The translations under genes were made by a program, and so were the position numbers. A DNA stretch of 64,000 nt from Gamarada debralockiae (taxonomy: Eukaryota; Ascomycota; Leotiomycetes; Helotiales; Hyphodiscaceae). The stretch is from contig NXFV01001156.1 of the NCBI GenBank assembly GCA_002803225.1, positions 1 to 64,000 on the forward strand. Direction: 5' to 3'. The first letter of the stretch is position 1, and each line of letters starts with the position of its first letter. A model generated the notes under the pieces. That model was given only the letters and a program-made list of their open reading frames with translations. It did no database searches and was not told where the DNA came from. Shown here in pieces: positions 19,960-31,019 of the stretch.

Positions 19960-22849
19960 ATGGCGGAGAATGGTGAATGTCTATGTCCTATGGCAGAGAA
20001 ATACGGCTGTACGGCTACCTTTCGCAGTCCCGGGAGTGTACAGGCACATCTGAAGTCTAACCACGCGGGGAAGAGCTTCCTATGCCCCCTTGCAAAAGAG
20101 AACGGCTGTACATCTTCTTTCATCACTCTCGTGGGTGCGAGAATACATATAGAAGCGAAACATAACCATTTGCGGTATCCATGTCCCCTGGCCGCCGAAG
20201 CAAACTGTACAGCTATATTGGGTAGTTCAAGTAGCGCAAAAAGGCATGCGAGAACGATACACCTGGGTTTTCTATATCCCTGTCCACTTGCAGAAGAAGA
20301 AAAGTGCCAGGTCACTTTCACTGCCCTTACAGATGCGAATCGCCATGCGGATTCAACACATCGGCAACAATTTCCTTGTCCATTTGCGGAAGAGCATGGC
20401 TGTGCTACCCTACTCAAGAGACGAGTGGATGCAAAATTCCACGCGCAGTCGAAACATCTTGGATTGAGATATCCATGTCCCCTGGCCGCCGAGGAAAACT
20501 GTACAACTACATTCACTAGTTCATGTGGCGCAAAAGAGCATGCGAGAACGATACACCTGGGTTTTCGATATCCCTGTCCACTTGCAGAAGAAGAAAAGTG
20601 CCAGGTCACTTTCACTACCGCTACAGGTGCAAATTGCCATGCGGATTCAAGACATCGGCAACTGCAATTTCCTTGTCCATTTGCGGAAGAGCATGGCTGC
20701 GCTACCCTGTTCAAGAGACGAGGGGATGCAAAAATCCACGCGCAGTCGAAACATCTTGGATTGAGATATCCATGTCCTATCGCAGAAAAATATGGGTGCA
20801 AAGCCATGTTTAAAAGTAAAAAGAGGGCCCAAGACCATGCAGCTCGTCATACTCACCCATTCCTCTGCCCTAGACAAGGCTGCTTCAAGCGATTCACAGC
20901 GTTAACGGATGCATTTGAGCATGCGGATGATCCTAAGCATCCAACTCGAAGTTTCTTCTTGTGTCCCCTCCAAATGTGCAGAAATGCTGTGGCAGGTAGG
21001 CGACTTACGAAAGCTGGTCTGGCTCAGCACAAGGGAGCGCACATCAAGTACGGCGACCTCGATATCGACGCTGACTATGTTCCGCTACAAGCCAAGAGCT
21101 GCGTGTGCATAGCAGCTGTCCCTTGTATTCGGTGATACTGCATCACGATGGCCTTGATCCAACCGAAGAAGATGCGATAAATGAGGGCTACGACTCGACC
21201 GAGAATCCACCAGACGATATTGAGGATATTTACGATATTTTCGCAGGTTGCGAGGAACAAGAACAGTCTACCTCATCACTCAGCGCTCAGGGTGAACTCG
21301 ATGTGTCCCTTGGCGAAACCGAGATACTTTCCAAAGCAAATCGCACAAGGCTCTTAGAACAGAATACCACACTCTGGAGTATGTCATACGCTTCTCTCCC
21401 TTGTCATGAGTCTTTATTAACGCAGAATGGACTGGATAGGTAGCCATAAAGAACTCAAGGTATCATCAGTGAACCTGGGCCTTACATGTATAGGACCAAG
21501 CAGAGGTTTTGGTCACTTCGTGTCAGAGAAGTGCCCAAATGAAGTTGTTCTCGATTTTGATACTGCCCGTCTAGTCTTGGTCACAAACCAATCACGCATG
21601 AAACTCGACAATCGCTGTGTCGCATGCCGAGCCGTCATTCAACTTACAGCTGTCCTCGTGTCTCTCGATGTGGAACTCAATAATGGGAAAGCTTTTTGCG
21701 CTTTCAAAGGCTGTGGCCGGCCCTCCTTTCGTGTATCAGGAAGCTGCATTGAACACCTTTTCGACCAAAAGCTTCATAATCGCATCAACCAAGTCCATCG
21801 CGAGAAGAGTATCAGAAATATGAAATCTCTTCAAGCAACTTTTGAGTCTACAGTGAATAAAAGGTGGAAGTTTCCGCCGGGCTACGATATCGTACAGAAC
21901 CGAAACTTCGAAATCCAACAAGGCAGGCGAGCTGGTTCGGACCTAGTGATTCTGGACGATGAGTTCTCTCCTGCTTCGGGCCAGCTTTGGGAATTTGCCA
22001 TGATCGAGAAAATATCTGGCAAAGTTCTAATCAATACCTGCGTCGAGCATGAGAACGGTTTAGATCACAGAACATGGGGCGATAATCCCTTCTTGGGAAC
22101 ATTGGGCCGATCCAAAGCATTTCAAGTCTTTTCCCCATCCCGATCACCCAAGATGGGTCGCTTGAATGCAGATGAAATTGCATCCAAAATCCAAGCAGCA
22201 GGGATCACACAAAACACGATCGTCCTTGTATATCATACAGGACGGACTGATCTGAGAATCTTGAGGCTTTTCCTGGAATCGGCTGGACATCGTGGGGTCC
22301 TACCGCCAGATGAGAACTGTATATCATTATTGCAGCTCTTCCGAACTAATCTCTCCGTGGCACCACCTGGACTCAAGGGGTTCCCCGTGAAGTTGGAAAT
22401 CCTATTCCCCTTATTCTTCCCCCGTCATCACCTGATCGGGCTCAATCATCGGGCTCTGCAGGATTGTCTGCAAACACGGCTTTTATCTCTTGCATTCGAC
22501 GAGCTGTGCAAGCCAGTGAGGCAGCGGGGGCAAAAGTGGCGGCCGGAGAATTTTGCCAACATTGCACAAACGTCCCTCTTGGGTTGGCTACAAGAGGCAG
22601 AACCGGCTGACACAGACCAGAGTAAGATCAATCTTCCCAAGACATAACGAGACATAATGCTGATCGAAATGAATAGAGTCCAATAACCGAAAGCGGACCG
22701 CGGAGGGCGACACATCTTTAGCTAAGAGGAAATACCTCCGAGAAGAGCTGGAATCTAACAACCCACTCGAAGATGCCAATACTACGTCGGTTAAGAGGAG
22801 GCGTAGTTCTCGACTCTACGAAAAGTTATACGGGTCTTATCTTGCTTAA
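19960..22849 (+). CDS. Zinc-finger array fused to a DEDDh 3'-5' exonuclease domain
   Basis: Four exons: 19960-21047, 21092-21378, 21440-22621 and 22677-22849. Intron donors are GTACGG, GTATGT and GTAAGA, the first intron has a CTGAC branch point, and all phases close to 909 residues. Residues 1-350 hold eleven Cys2His2-like units. Nine have the unusual spacing C-x7-C-x12-H-x3-5-H (for example CPLAEEEKC, then ANRHADSTH); the last two have short C-x3-4-C spacing. An acidic linker follows, then a further Cys/His cluster (CVAC, CAFKGC). The exonuclease domain has Exo I (VILDDEF, D-x-E), Exo II (HTGRTDLRIL) and Exo III (NHRALQD, H-x4-D), which are the DEDDh signature. The C-terminus carries a basic nuclear signal (VKRRRSSR). 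DEDDh enzymes remove nucleotides from 3' ends of DNA or RNA; here the fingers would supply target binding. The substrate is unknown. Confidence 0.8.
20165..20755 (+). repeat. Tandem duplication of a three-finger module inside the exonuclease gene
   Basis: Two head-to-tail copies of about 294-297 bp, each encoding the same three zinc-finger-like units (LRYPCPLAAE, then YPCPLAEEEKCQVTF, then FPCPFAEEHGCATL). Long runs are identical at the DNA level, for example the segment GCATGCGAGAACGATACACC in both. The second copy has one extra codon (HRQLQF against HRQQF). It preserves the frame. Confidence 0.9.
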
Positions 22850-23512
22850 TGTGTTGATTTCTCTCATAGTCAAGCGCAAGTCTTGCGATATGGTCACGTG
22901 ACGGACGAGAGGGGACAGATTATGGAAAACGTGGTTGGATTATTAAGGCTGCGAAGATGCTGGAGATACTAATGAACAAAACATATACAGCAGTCTCTCT
23001 AGTCACACAAATCTACTTATACTATGAAAATGACGTCCTAAATGCTTACAAGACGTCGGCTGGTGTAGAACAGTGACATTGGCTTTGGCGAAGGCATTCC
23101 AAGAGAAGAGCTTCTGCAAGAGCAGTGTTTCCAGTAGTGCGGAAAATACTGCCAAGAAAATTACTGCAGTGTGAGTTTCCTTACAGCTCCCATGCAAATT
23201 GATGCAGTTTACCCAATATATGTGACAGTTCTGGCGAATGTCACTTGACTTGATACGTAGCGACGCGTGGCGCGCTAGCGCGCCCTTCGGATATATTAAT
23301 TTGTATACTCATAGAACTTTTCTCTTTTCTCTTTACCTTATTATCTTTGTAAATACAGTACCTTTTGCATAGAGTCTTCAATGCGTGAGACTCCATTGCG
23401 TAGAGCTGTCACAATATATTACCGATATTCCCAGTGTAGAGTGTGTGACTGGCCTGGCCCTCTCCAATGTTTTCCCCCGCCGCGGGGGTAAACCTAGCCT
23501 TCTCTCATTTGC

Positions 23513-23922
23513 CTAGCGTGGCTTAGTAAAGCTCCTATACATAAGCTCAAGCTCTTCCCAGAGTTCTTCTTCTCTCCTTAGCTTAGTTTTCTCTTGCCTT
23601 AGTGCGAATACTATCATGCTCTTCTTGAGGTCTCTGTGTGGTGCCGTGACAGTGTGGCTCTTCCCTTGAGTCTTGGCGTGTGGTGTAGCTCTGGCTGCAC
23701 TACTGGAAACACTGTGCAAGAGTATCCCAATCGCATCTTCTTATCTTCTCCAAGGCTATCGCGAAAGTGCTGTTGGAAAGGGTAATCAGTACCCTGGTTC
23801 TGGGCAGATAGTGCTGCCCTGGTGAGACGCATAGCGTCACATGCCATCACATGGTGTGACAGTGTGACGCGTTCTATGAGTTTGTAGGGAGGATTCCTGT
23901 CTATAAGTACAGACTGCTGCAC
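23513..23922 (-). pseudogene. Unrecognised decayed coding tract
   Basis: Two overlapping minus-strand frames read as one protein if a frameshift near 23700 is allowed. The first gives a segment ending FRDSLGEDKKMRLGYS. The second ends with a highly charged helix (RQEKTKLRREEELWEELELM) and a stop at 23513. Charged C-terminal helices like this occur at the ends of fungal DDE transposases, but no catalytic motif is present and I do not assign a family. Confidence 0.3.
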
Positions 23923-25037
23923 TTGGTTTGTTCATCAGTATCTCCAGCATCTTCAGTATCTTCAGTATCTTCACAGTCTTAAGAATCCAATCACATTTCT
24001 CCTACCCTTTTCGTCTATCACGTGACCATATTGCAAGAAGTGCCATAAAATCTAGCTTTGCGAGACTCTATGGCGTACATCCTCATTTGCCATGGGGTGA
24101 ACGTGAAGTACTAGTCAAGTCCTCTGAGCTCTTCTCAAGGGAGGACATCCTAGTATGTGCGGATGTGAAGAGTCAACGTTGTCAGCTTCAGCTAGACTAT
24201 TGAAAAGAGAGCCGCACGACGCCAGCATTATTGGTGGGTTATGTCAGCGATATTTCATTAGTTCTACAGTAGGAAGTGCTCTATATATACACTTGGAGTC
24301 CTACGATTGCCACCTAGTGTGACTCATCCGAAGTTCTAGTTATACTTATTTACCACTATATTTATCACCTGTATACTAGAAGCTTCTAGTCACTTCAATA
24401 TCCAACAATTATTGCCTTGGGTTCAGATCAAAGTAACATGAGTATGCAAGATGTCCGCTGCTGTTATATGCTTCTGCTAACATTATCGGCGACAAGGCAT
24501 ATGACTAAGCGATATTAGTATCAAAGATTTCCCAGGATCCAGCATATCATAGGAGATCGAACATTGCCGCTATCTAGAGTAATCGAAGCTGCAATATATA
24601 AGGATAAAACGACCGAAGAATATACAGATATTGTATATCTATGCCTAGCAGGATTACTCTCTTCTATCTTAGAAGAGGATTTTTGTTCGAATATCTTGTG
24701 CAACTGCTATTGGAAAGATATCGTCCTCTGTTAGCCAGTATGTATACTAGGAATAGTAGAGGCACATATCATGTTGGTATCAGGTCAGAGAGTTTTGGTA
24801 GGGGTGGATTTAGGGTCTGGGGATGTTTGATACTTTGATATCAGAGGTACTATAAACACATGACTTTGTTTTATAATGCACTAACTGAAGTTATTCCGTC
24901 TTATACATGCTTCTGCTAGTAATCTCTTTATGTTCTTTATGATATTCCTCCTGTATACCTGATGTCTACTCTTGTCGAATTGAATACTAGTGTGGGAATT
25001 ATTAGTAAGTGATCAAGAGGCAGCCATAAAGCCTAGG

Positions 25038-25270
25038 ACAATTGTCCTGTCACGGGTGATGAGGTGGGACACCGCTCCTGTGACTGGGGAAGTCCTGGTG
25101 CGCTGAGAGTGCCGGGCGAGCAGTCCTAGACTTGGATTTGTCCTAGCCCATCTGTCCTAGGACAAATCGGCGCCCAGGACAGACCATCTAGGTTAAGTAG
25201 CCATCTAGGACGGTTTCTGTCTTAGGAAGTCTGTCCCACGTGCCATGTCCTATAATTTATGTCCTATGGC
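25038..25270. repeat. Cluster of GTCCTAGGAC-type short repeats
   Basis: About ten copies of GTCCTA, AGGAC or their joined palindrome lie within roughly 230 bp, in both orientations (for example AGGACAATTGTCCT near 25037-25050 and GTCCTAGGAC near 25155). This is far above chance and resembles the sub-terminal repeats that flank hAT-like DNA transposons, to which transposase binds. No transposase or terminal inverted repeat was identified beside it. Confidence 0.55.
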
Positions 25271-26460
25271 GGTTTCGCTCATGTGACTAGCAGAATCCTG
25301 CTACTTTTCACCTGTAATTGTAAAATGACCTGTGCTCATTAATACAAAGTAGATCGTGGCTCAGCCGTGAAAGTTACCTTACCGCAAATCAGAAGCTTTT
25401 AAACACTCTACCAACATCATAATGACTGGTGCCTCTCGGCCCATTCGGCAGCATCATCCCTTGATGTCTAGAGATATTCCCGTCAAGGACTCCGTCAAGT
25501 ACTCGTGATCTGGATCTCCCATCGTCAAGATACTTCTATACCTTTCAAACCTTCCAACCTGCATAATCGCCTCTACACCCTCGCAAGTACTCTAGCTGTA
25601 CTGAATTCGTCATCATCTTCCAAAATCTGGTTCTTCAGCGGACTGATCTTCTCCCTCTACCTCAACTCCGACTCCCTTGCATAGCCACTGGTTGCTATCG
25701 TGATAGCAAAGGCATGGCAGTATAGAGGCTCTGAACACCAAACTTACCCCGGAGCTCTACATACGTTGCGGTCCAGAGTAGAAGCGTTAGATACACTGTG
25801 ATAATGAATGATAAGAGAACCTATAATTGTCAGACACGTTTTCCATAACGTAGTTATAGTTGGATGAATACTCCGATTCCTGACACATCCGAATTTGGTT
25901 GGAGGGCGGCGGAATAAGTGCAGTTGACTGGATTAGCCGTATTCATATCGCTATTCGCGTAACCTGGGGGGGAGTGAGTGATATAATCACACCTGAGCAG
26001 GAAGCCGATCTGCTGAGGTATATAAGTGTGCACTAGGGCTTGGAAACCTGCGTCGGAAAAACAGCGCCTCTTGAGCTGTGAAAATCGAAGTGAACCAGGT
26101 GGCTTTCGACAATCTTTATGATTTGCCAGGCATTGACGTGCTTTGTCTGTGGCTGAATTTTGGCGCCCTCCATGATCTCCTATAATTCTACACCAGCAAT
26201 GCCTTTATCCACTTAGAAGAACGTGGTAGCACCCTATCATGACACCCAACAGGGAATCTAGAAGTACCAAAACCCACGATGTGCTCGCGCTGGTCTGCAT
26301 CCGCGATGCCGCATCCCCAAATCTCTTTAGCTTGTGGTGATTGTCGGGGGCAAGACAAACGTGGATTATTGAGATAGGCTGTTTTAGAGGAAGGAGAAAG
26401 ATAAGGTTCTGGCGCAAAGACAAAGGGAGGAAGTGTTGATCTAACGAAACCTAACTTTTG

Positions 26461-29400
26461 TTACACTACTAATACAACTGGTCTACGCCTGACACGGCTC
26501 ACCAACGCCTCAATAGCCCTTTCAAAAGGCCGAAACCATTTGCCCAAGAGATCGTCAGATATAAGGTGCATGAGGAAGCCAAAGGGGATACATAGCACGC
26601 CTAGCACAACGGAAATGGCCCACTGCGCTCCGGTGAGAGGCTTCACGGAAAAGGTCTCCCCACCAACGAAGATGATTAGGACCTGGACGCCGATCATGAT
26701 CGTGGTGATAGTGATGAAGAGCCAGTTGCGGTGCAAACCCTCCAGGATATTGAATTTGTTGTCGATCCGACGGTTGCTATTAAATATTAGAATAGAGGTC
26801 ATGTGTGAAGAAGCCCTTCGCCATCGCATATTGCTGGGTAGAGGGATAGGATACACATACTTATACATATTGAAAATATTCATCCACACATATGTATTGA
26901 ACACTATCGTTTGTAGCTGTGCCAATTCGTGATCCGTATGATAATTCAGTATTGTGTCGCCGCCGAAATGGAGTATTAGCGTTACGACTAACTGATAAGC
27001 GCTTTGTCCAAAAATCATCTTCCACATCGTGATGGTGATGAGCGGCGATGACCTGGGATCAGGCTTCTTGTCTAGGATAGTGGGTGAGGGAGGATCGGTT
27101 GCGAGTGCGAGAGCGGCCATTGTGTCTTGGAAGAGGTTGATCCACATTAATTGGACGGCGGTGAGGACTGATGTCTCGGTGGAGCTGGCTATGGCGGAGA
27201 CCATGGTGAGCATCACAGAGGTGATGCTAACTGTGATCTGAAACTACACAGGGGGGTTAGCCCAGTTGAGTTGGTTTGAAACCGGGAGATCAGATGACAT
27301 ATATTGGACGGACGTTTATACCTGTAAGAACTTCTTTACCGCGTCGTTAACTGCTCGACCCCACATCATAGCTTTCACAATCGAAGCAAAATTATCGTCC
27401 ATCAAAACAATAGAAGAGGCCTCTCGTGCAATCTCGGTGCCCGAAATACCCATTGAAAGGCCAATATCAGCCGCTGCTAGAGCGGGGGCATCATTGGTCC
27501 CATCGCCAGTCACTGCAACTATTTCTCCCATCTCTTTCAGCCGCATTACTAGGATCCGTTTATCGTCTGGACTAGACCTTGCTAGGACTTTCAGATTCGG
27601 GATGATTCGATCTCTCTCCTCTGTGCTCAGAGACCTGAACTCGGACCCTTCCATCGCGATGTCACTAGACGTGGCCGTAGGCGTAGACGAGAGAATACCA
27701 CATTCCTTCGCAATCGCTTTGGCAGTGAGAATGTTATCTCCCGTGACCATACGCACAATCGCACCTGCCTTGTGACAGGTCTCCACCGCCTCTTGAGCAC
27801 CTTCACGAAGTGGGTCACGGATACCAACGAGGCCAAAGAAGACTAGATCCTTAAGGATGTCCTCGAAGATGACCTCCCGGTCGTCCACCATCCGAGCCCC
27901 GGGTGGTGGCCATTGCTGAAAGTCGCGATACACTAGACTAATGGTTCGAAGTGAATGTGACGCGTAACTAGTGATGATCCGGTTCAGAGATTCAGCGTCG
28001 TCCGTAGTCAGTTCGGTATCCCAGACCCCCTTCTCAGTTGAAGATTGCATGCTTCTCGTGCACTTTCGTAGTAATACTTCGGACGCACCCTTGACATATA
28101 GTCTATGCAAGCCGTCGAGCTGAACGACGGTTCCCATGCATTGGCGCTTCGCTTCAAAGGGAACCAATTGGACAATCTTTATATTCGAACGCTCGAGGCT
28201 CAAGGGTCCAATTCCTAGATGATCCCGAGCAAAAGTGAGAAGGGCTGTCTCTGTCTGCGACCCAATGAAGGTTTGCTGACCATCCTCAGCCGGGCCTTCG
28301 AAGGCTGTAGAGTTGGCGATGATAGACTGTTTGAGCATTTCCCTGACGTCGTCGATCAAATCTCCTCCGATGAATCCACCTACGGGAACCGAAACAGCAG
28401 TAGAGGCTGCTCTGATTTCCTGTGGAGATGCGGCTTCAAGATCTATCATGGTTTCGGATACCCCGAGGTTGTCATTGAAGAGCTGACTCGTGCCGACGAT
28501 CCCGGCGACAACCTTCATCTTATTCTGCGTCAGCGTACCGGTCTTATCCGAGCAGATATTTGTAACGTTGCCCATGATCTCACAAGCCCTTAGCTGTCGG
28601 ACAAGGTTATTGTCCTTCAGCATCCGATTGGACGCGAACGCTAGCGCAAGCGTAACTGCAAGAGGAAGTCCTTCTGGGACAGCTATAACGAGAACAGTGA
28701 GCGATATGATTAGGATATTGAGAAAGTTTTGGCCCTTTTGTGGACCGGAATGTGAGTTGTGTGGAAGCTGTACTAAGAATTTGATGAATAGCACGACGAA
28801 CAAGAGTAAGGCTGCGGCGAAGCCAAACCAAGCAATAGCTTTGGCTAGTTTCTTAAGCTTGACTTGTAAGGGAGTAAAGCTCGGTTCCTCTTTGAGAGAC
28901 AGCAGGATCTTGCCATAGCAGGAGTTCACACCAGTTGCCGTGACGAGGAAGGTCCCTAGGCCTTCGGCAACGTTGGTTCCCGAAAAGATGAAGGGATCTA
29001 GCTCTATTTTGGGGGCATCTGCCTCCCTTTGTTCCGGTTCCTTTTCCCGTTCCTGGATGGCTATGGCTTGGAAGACTTCGTCTGCACCATGCTTGTGCAT
29101 GAGGTGTGACTCTCCAGTCAACGACGACTCGTTGCATTTCACGTTGTAGCCATCGATGAATATCCCGTCGGCAGGTATCACATCTCCCAACTCTAGGTGT
29201 ACAACGTCGCCCACAAGCACGTCGGAGATGGGGAGTACTTGAGGCCTCCCTGACCTGATGACCTTCACCGTTCGATCCTGCTGCTTCTTGTTCAGCCGGG
29301 CAAACTGACGTTCTTTCTCCCAGTCGTTAACAGAACCAACCAGCACGATGATAACAATGGCCGTGAGGATTGCAACTCCCTCCACCCACTCTATTGGAGG

Positions 29401-30219
29401 GTTACTTGGCGTGCGTGGTGTCCCGAAGGCCTGGTAGAACCCGACGGCGAGTGAGACTGCGGCTGCTGCCGTTAAAAAGAATAGAACGAAGTCATTGTAA
29501 GCCATCCACATCAACTGAAATATGCTCAGTAGCTTTTTGGTAGGGAGTGTATTGTCCTGAAACACCCGTTTTCTGTCCGCAAACGGCCCGCCATGTAGCC
29601 CCCCCGATGTTGTCCATGTTGATGCTATTCTGGCAACGGTAACCGGTGCCAGCGCTTCTTCTTCGGTCGAAGCCCTCGTCTCTGTATCCGTCTGGGCCAA
29701 ATTATGATTCAAGTCGTCGAACACAAACTCGTCGAGAAGCGTCTCGTCCGAGCTCAAGCCGCATTTGCGATCTGTTCGCAATCCCTTTTCTAGGCCAGCA
29801 AGGCCGCCAAACCGGTAGAAGACTGGCAAGCTTTTGTTGGGGTTTACGAGTGTGCCCAACTGCCGAGGTGAGAAGGCAAACTTGTGCTTGTTTTTCTTGG
29901 CCTTGACGCCGGCCGCCCCCAGACTGCGATGAGGCGACTTCAAGGCCTCGCCGTCCTTGATCAATTCCGCATTGCTGCTTGATATTCTTGTTCGTGCCGG
30001 AGAAGTTGGCGTCGTGTCTTCGCTCTGTAAGGGTGTGTTTGTGGAGTCGATATGATCCTGGTTGTGATATTCGGAGAGCTGGACCTGCATTGTGGCAGGG
30101 GGATTTTGGACAGGCAGAGCAGCCTTCATTTCGAGCCCCTCGGGGGAAATTCGGTGGCAGAGCGGTGAATAATTCACTGCAGGTTCCAATGCTCTTGCTG
30201 CGTGTCGATTCCAGAACAT
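26461..30219 (-). CDS. PMC1-type Ca2+-transporting P-type ATPase (gene A)
   Basis: Three exons on the minus strand: 27322-30219, 26861-27243 and 26461-26776, with introns GTATAA to TGTAG and GTATGT to AATAG, giving 1198 residues. Type IIB features: a long N-terminus, the phosphorylation site ICSDKTGTLTQNK, the Ca2+-site helix with VPEGLPLAVTLAL, the hinge VTGDGTNDAPAL, TGES in the actuator domain, and about ten membrane spans with the last block reading MWINLFQDTMAALALATDP. It is the fungal vacuolar/plasma-membrane calcium pump that exports cytosolic Ca2+ at ATP cost. No long C-terminal calmodulin-binding tail is present, as usual in fungi. It is divergent from gene B and shares its upstream region and two intron positions. 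All catalytic motifs are intact. Confidence 0.95.
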
Positions 30220-31019
30220 ATAAGGCCGTGGCCATGGGGGAGGGGGGCCGTTCGTTCACCATAGTAAAGGTCCACGTCGTCTAATTGTGGCTATGCTAGC
30301 CTCCTAGCGGCTACCTTGCAAGCTTGATAGGCGCGGAAACAGGACTTGTGATACGTGACGATCAGCATCATGCCCCTCGAGTCACAATTCTCCGTTCTAA
30401 ATACGCCCAAGGTTGTCGTGCCCTTGAAGCACAGCAATGCAACGGAAAGCTGAGTTGAAGAGCGCTTGTTGAAGCTGCTGCTCGCGTAACCAGTTCTCCC
30501 GCGCTCTCGCTTGCTGGCTTTAGTTCTATGATCTGCGACCCTCCCTCGGCCTGCCTAGGTCGTTCACGACTTGGCACGCTCTTGGCTCTCGAGCTTAGTT
30601 TGATGTCGCTCGGAGATGTTCATTTTGCCGGGTTGAAAACACAGTCTTGTCATTCTCTTCATATTTGTTTCCCGCGACTTTGCACAGCCCCCTCACTTCG
30701 CTCGCAGGGATTATTCTGTATGGGCAGAATGTTTGGCTGATGGCAGAAAAAGGCGGTGTGACACAACTTACCCCCAACATAAAGTCCGACGGCGCGGGTC
30801 AGCCAGCGGCATGTCAACAATCGCTTCTCTCTTAGAACATCTATTGCTGGCCCAGAGCATCGCGCCATCTACACTGACGGAGTCTAGCTCGATCGTCCGG
30901 CGCTTCGATATAACCACGTCCTTGACCATCGATGGGCGTTGGAGTCATCCTCGACCTCACCAACCTCTGTGACGTGGCAACAGTTGCGCGACACATCTCG
31001 AACCTCGACTTCCGGAGGG
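30220..31019. promoter_or_regulatory. Shared upstream region of two divergent Ca2+-ATPase genes
   Basis: 800 bp between the start codons of the two ATPases, if gene B begins at its first in-frame ATG (31020). Regulation of both by the same sites is likely from the geometry. A motif close to the calcineurin-responsive CrzA site (GTGGCTATG, near 30285) is present but does not fit the published consensus exactly, so I do not claim it. Gene B's frame stays open upstream of 31020 to about 30888 without an ATG, so a 5' exon could lie here. Confidence 0.45.

Larger units (their letters stand above)
22850..26460. other. Gene-poor, repeat-derived 3.6 kb stretch
   Basis: No intact gene. The AT content is high, with several TATA-like motifs (about 24285, 26021), a GC-rich palindrome GGCGCGCTAGCGCGCC near 23268-23284, and a hairpin CCCCCGCcGCGGGGG near 23474-23489. 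A block starting TGTCAGCG at about 24250 and ending ATCCAACA at about 24407 has LTR-like TG...CA ends and an internal TATATATA, but I could not find a partner copy. The composition fits mobile-element debris. The ATPase gene's 3' end borders it on the right. Confidence 0.45.

Noticed and set aside
19860..20807. 315-codon minus-strand frame opposite the zinc-finger array
   Set aside because: It is an antisense shadow of the repeated finger codons; its own repeats simply follow theirs.
24250..24407. Possible LTR starting TGTCAGCG and ending ATCCAACA
   Set aside because: Only one copy was seen, no target duplication and no clear primer-binding site. Kept only as a remark on the gene-poor stretch.
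30733..30972. Alternative upstream ATG for Ca2+-ATPase B (MADGRKRRCD or MSTIASLLEH)
   Set aside because: These starts are in another frame, and no convincing GT-AG intron joins them to the ATPase frame.
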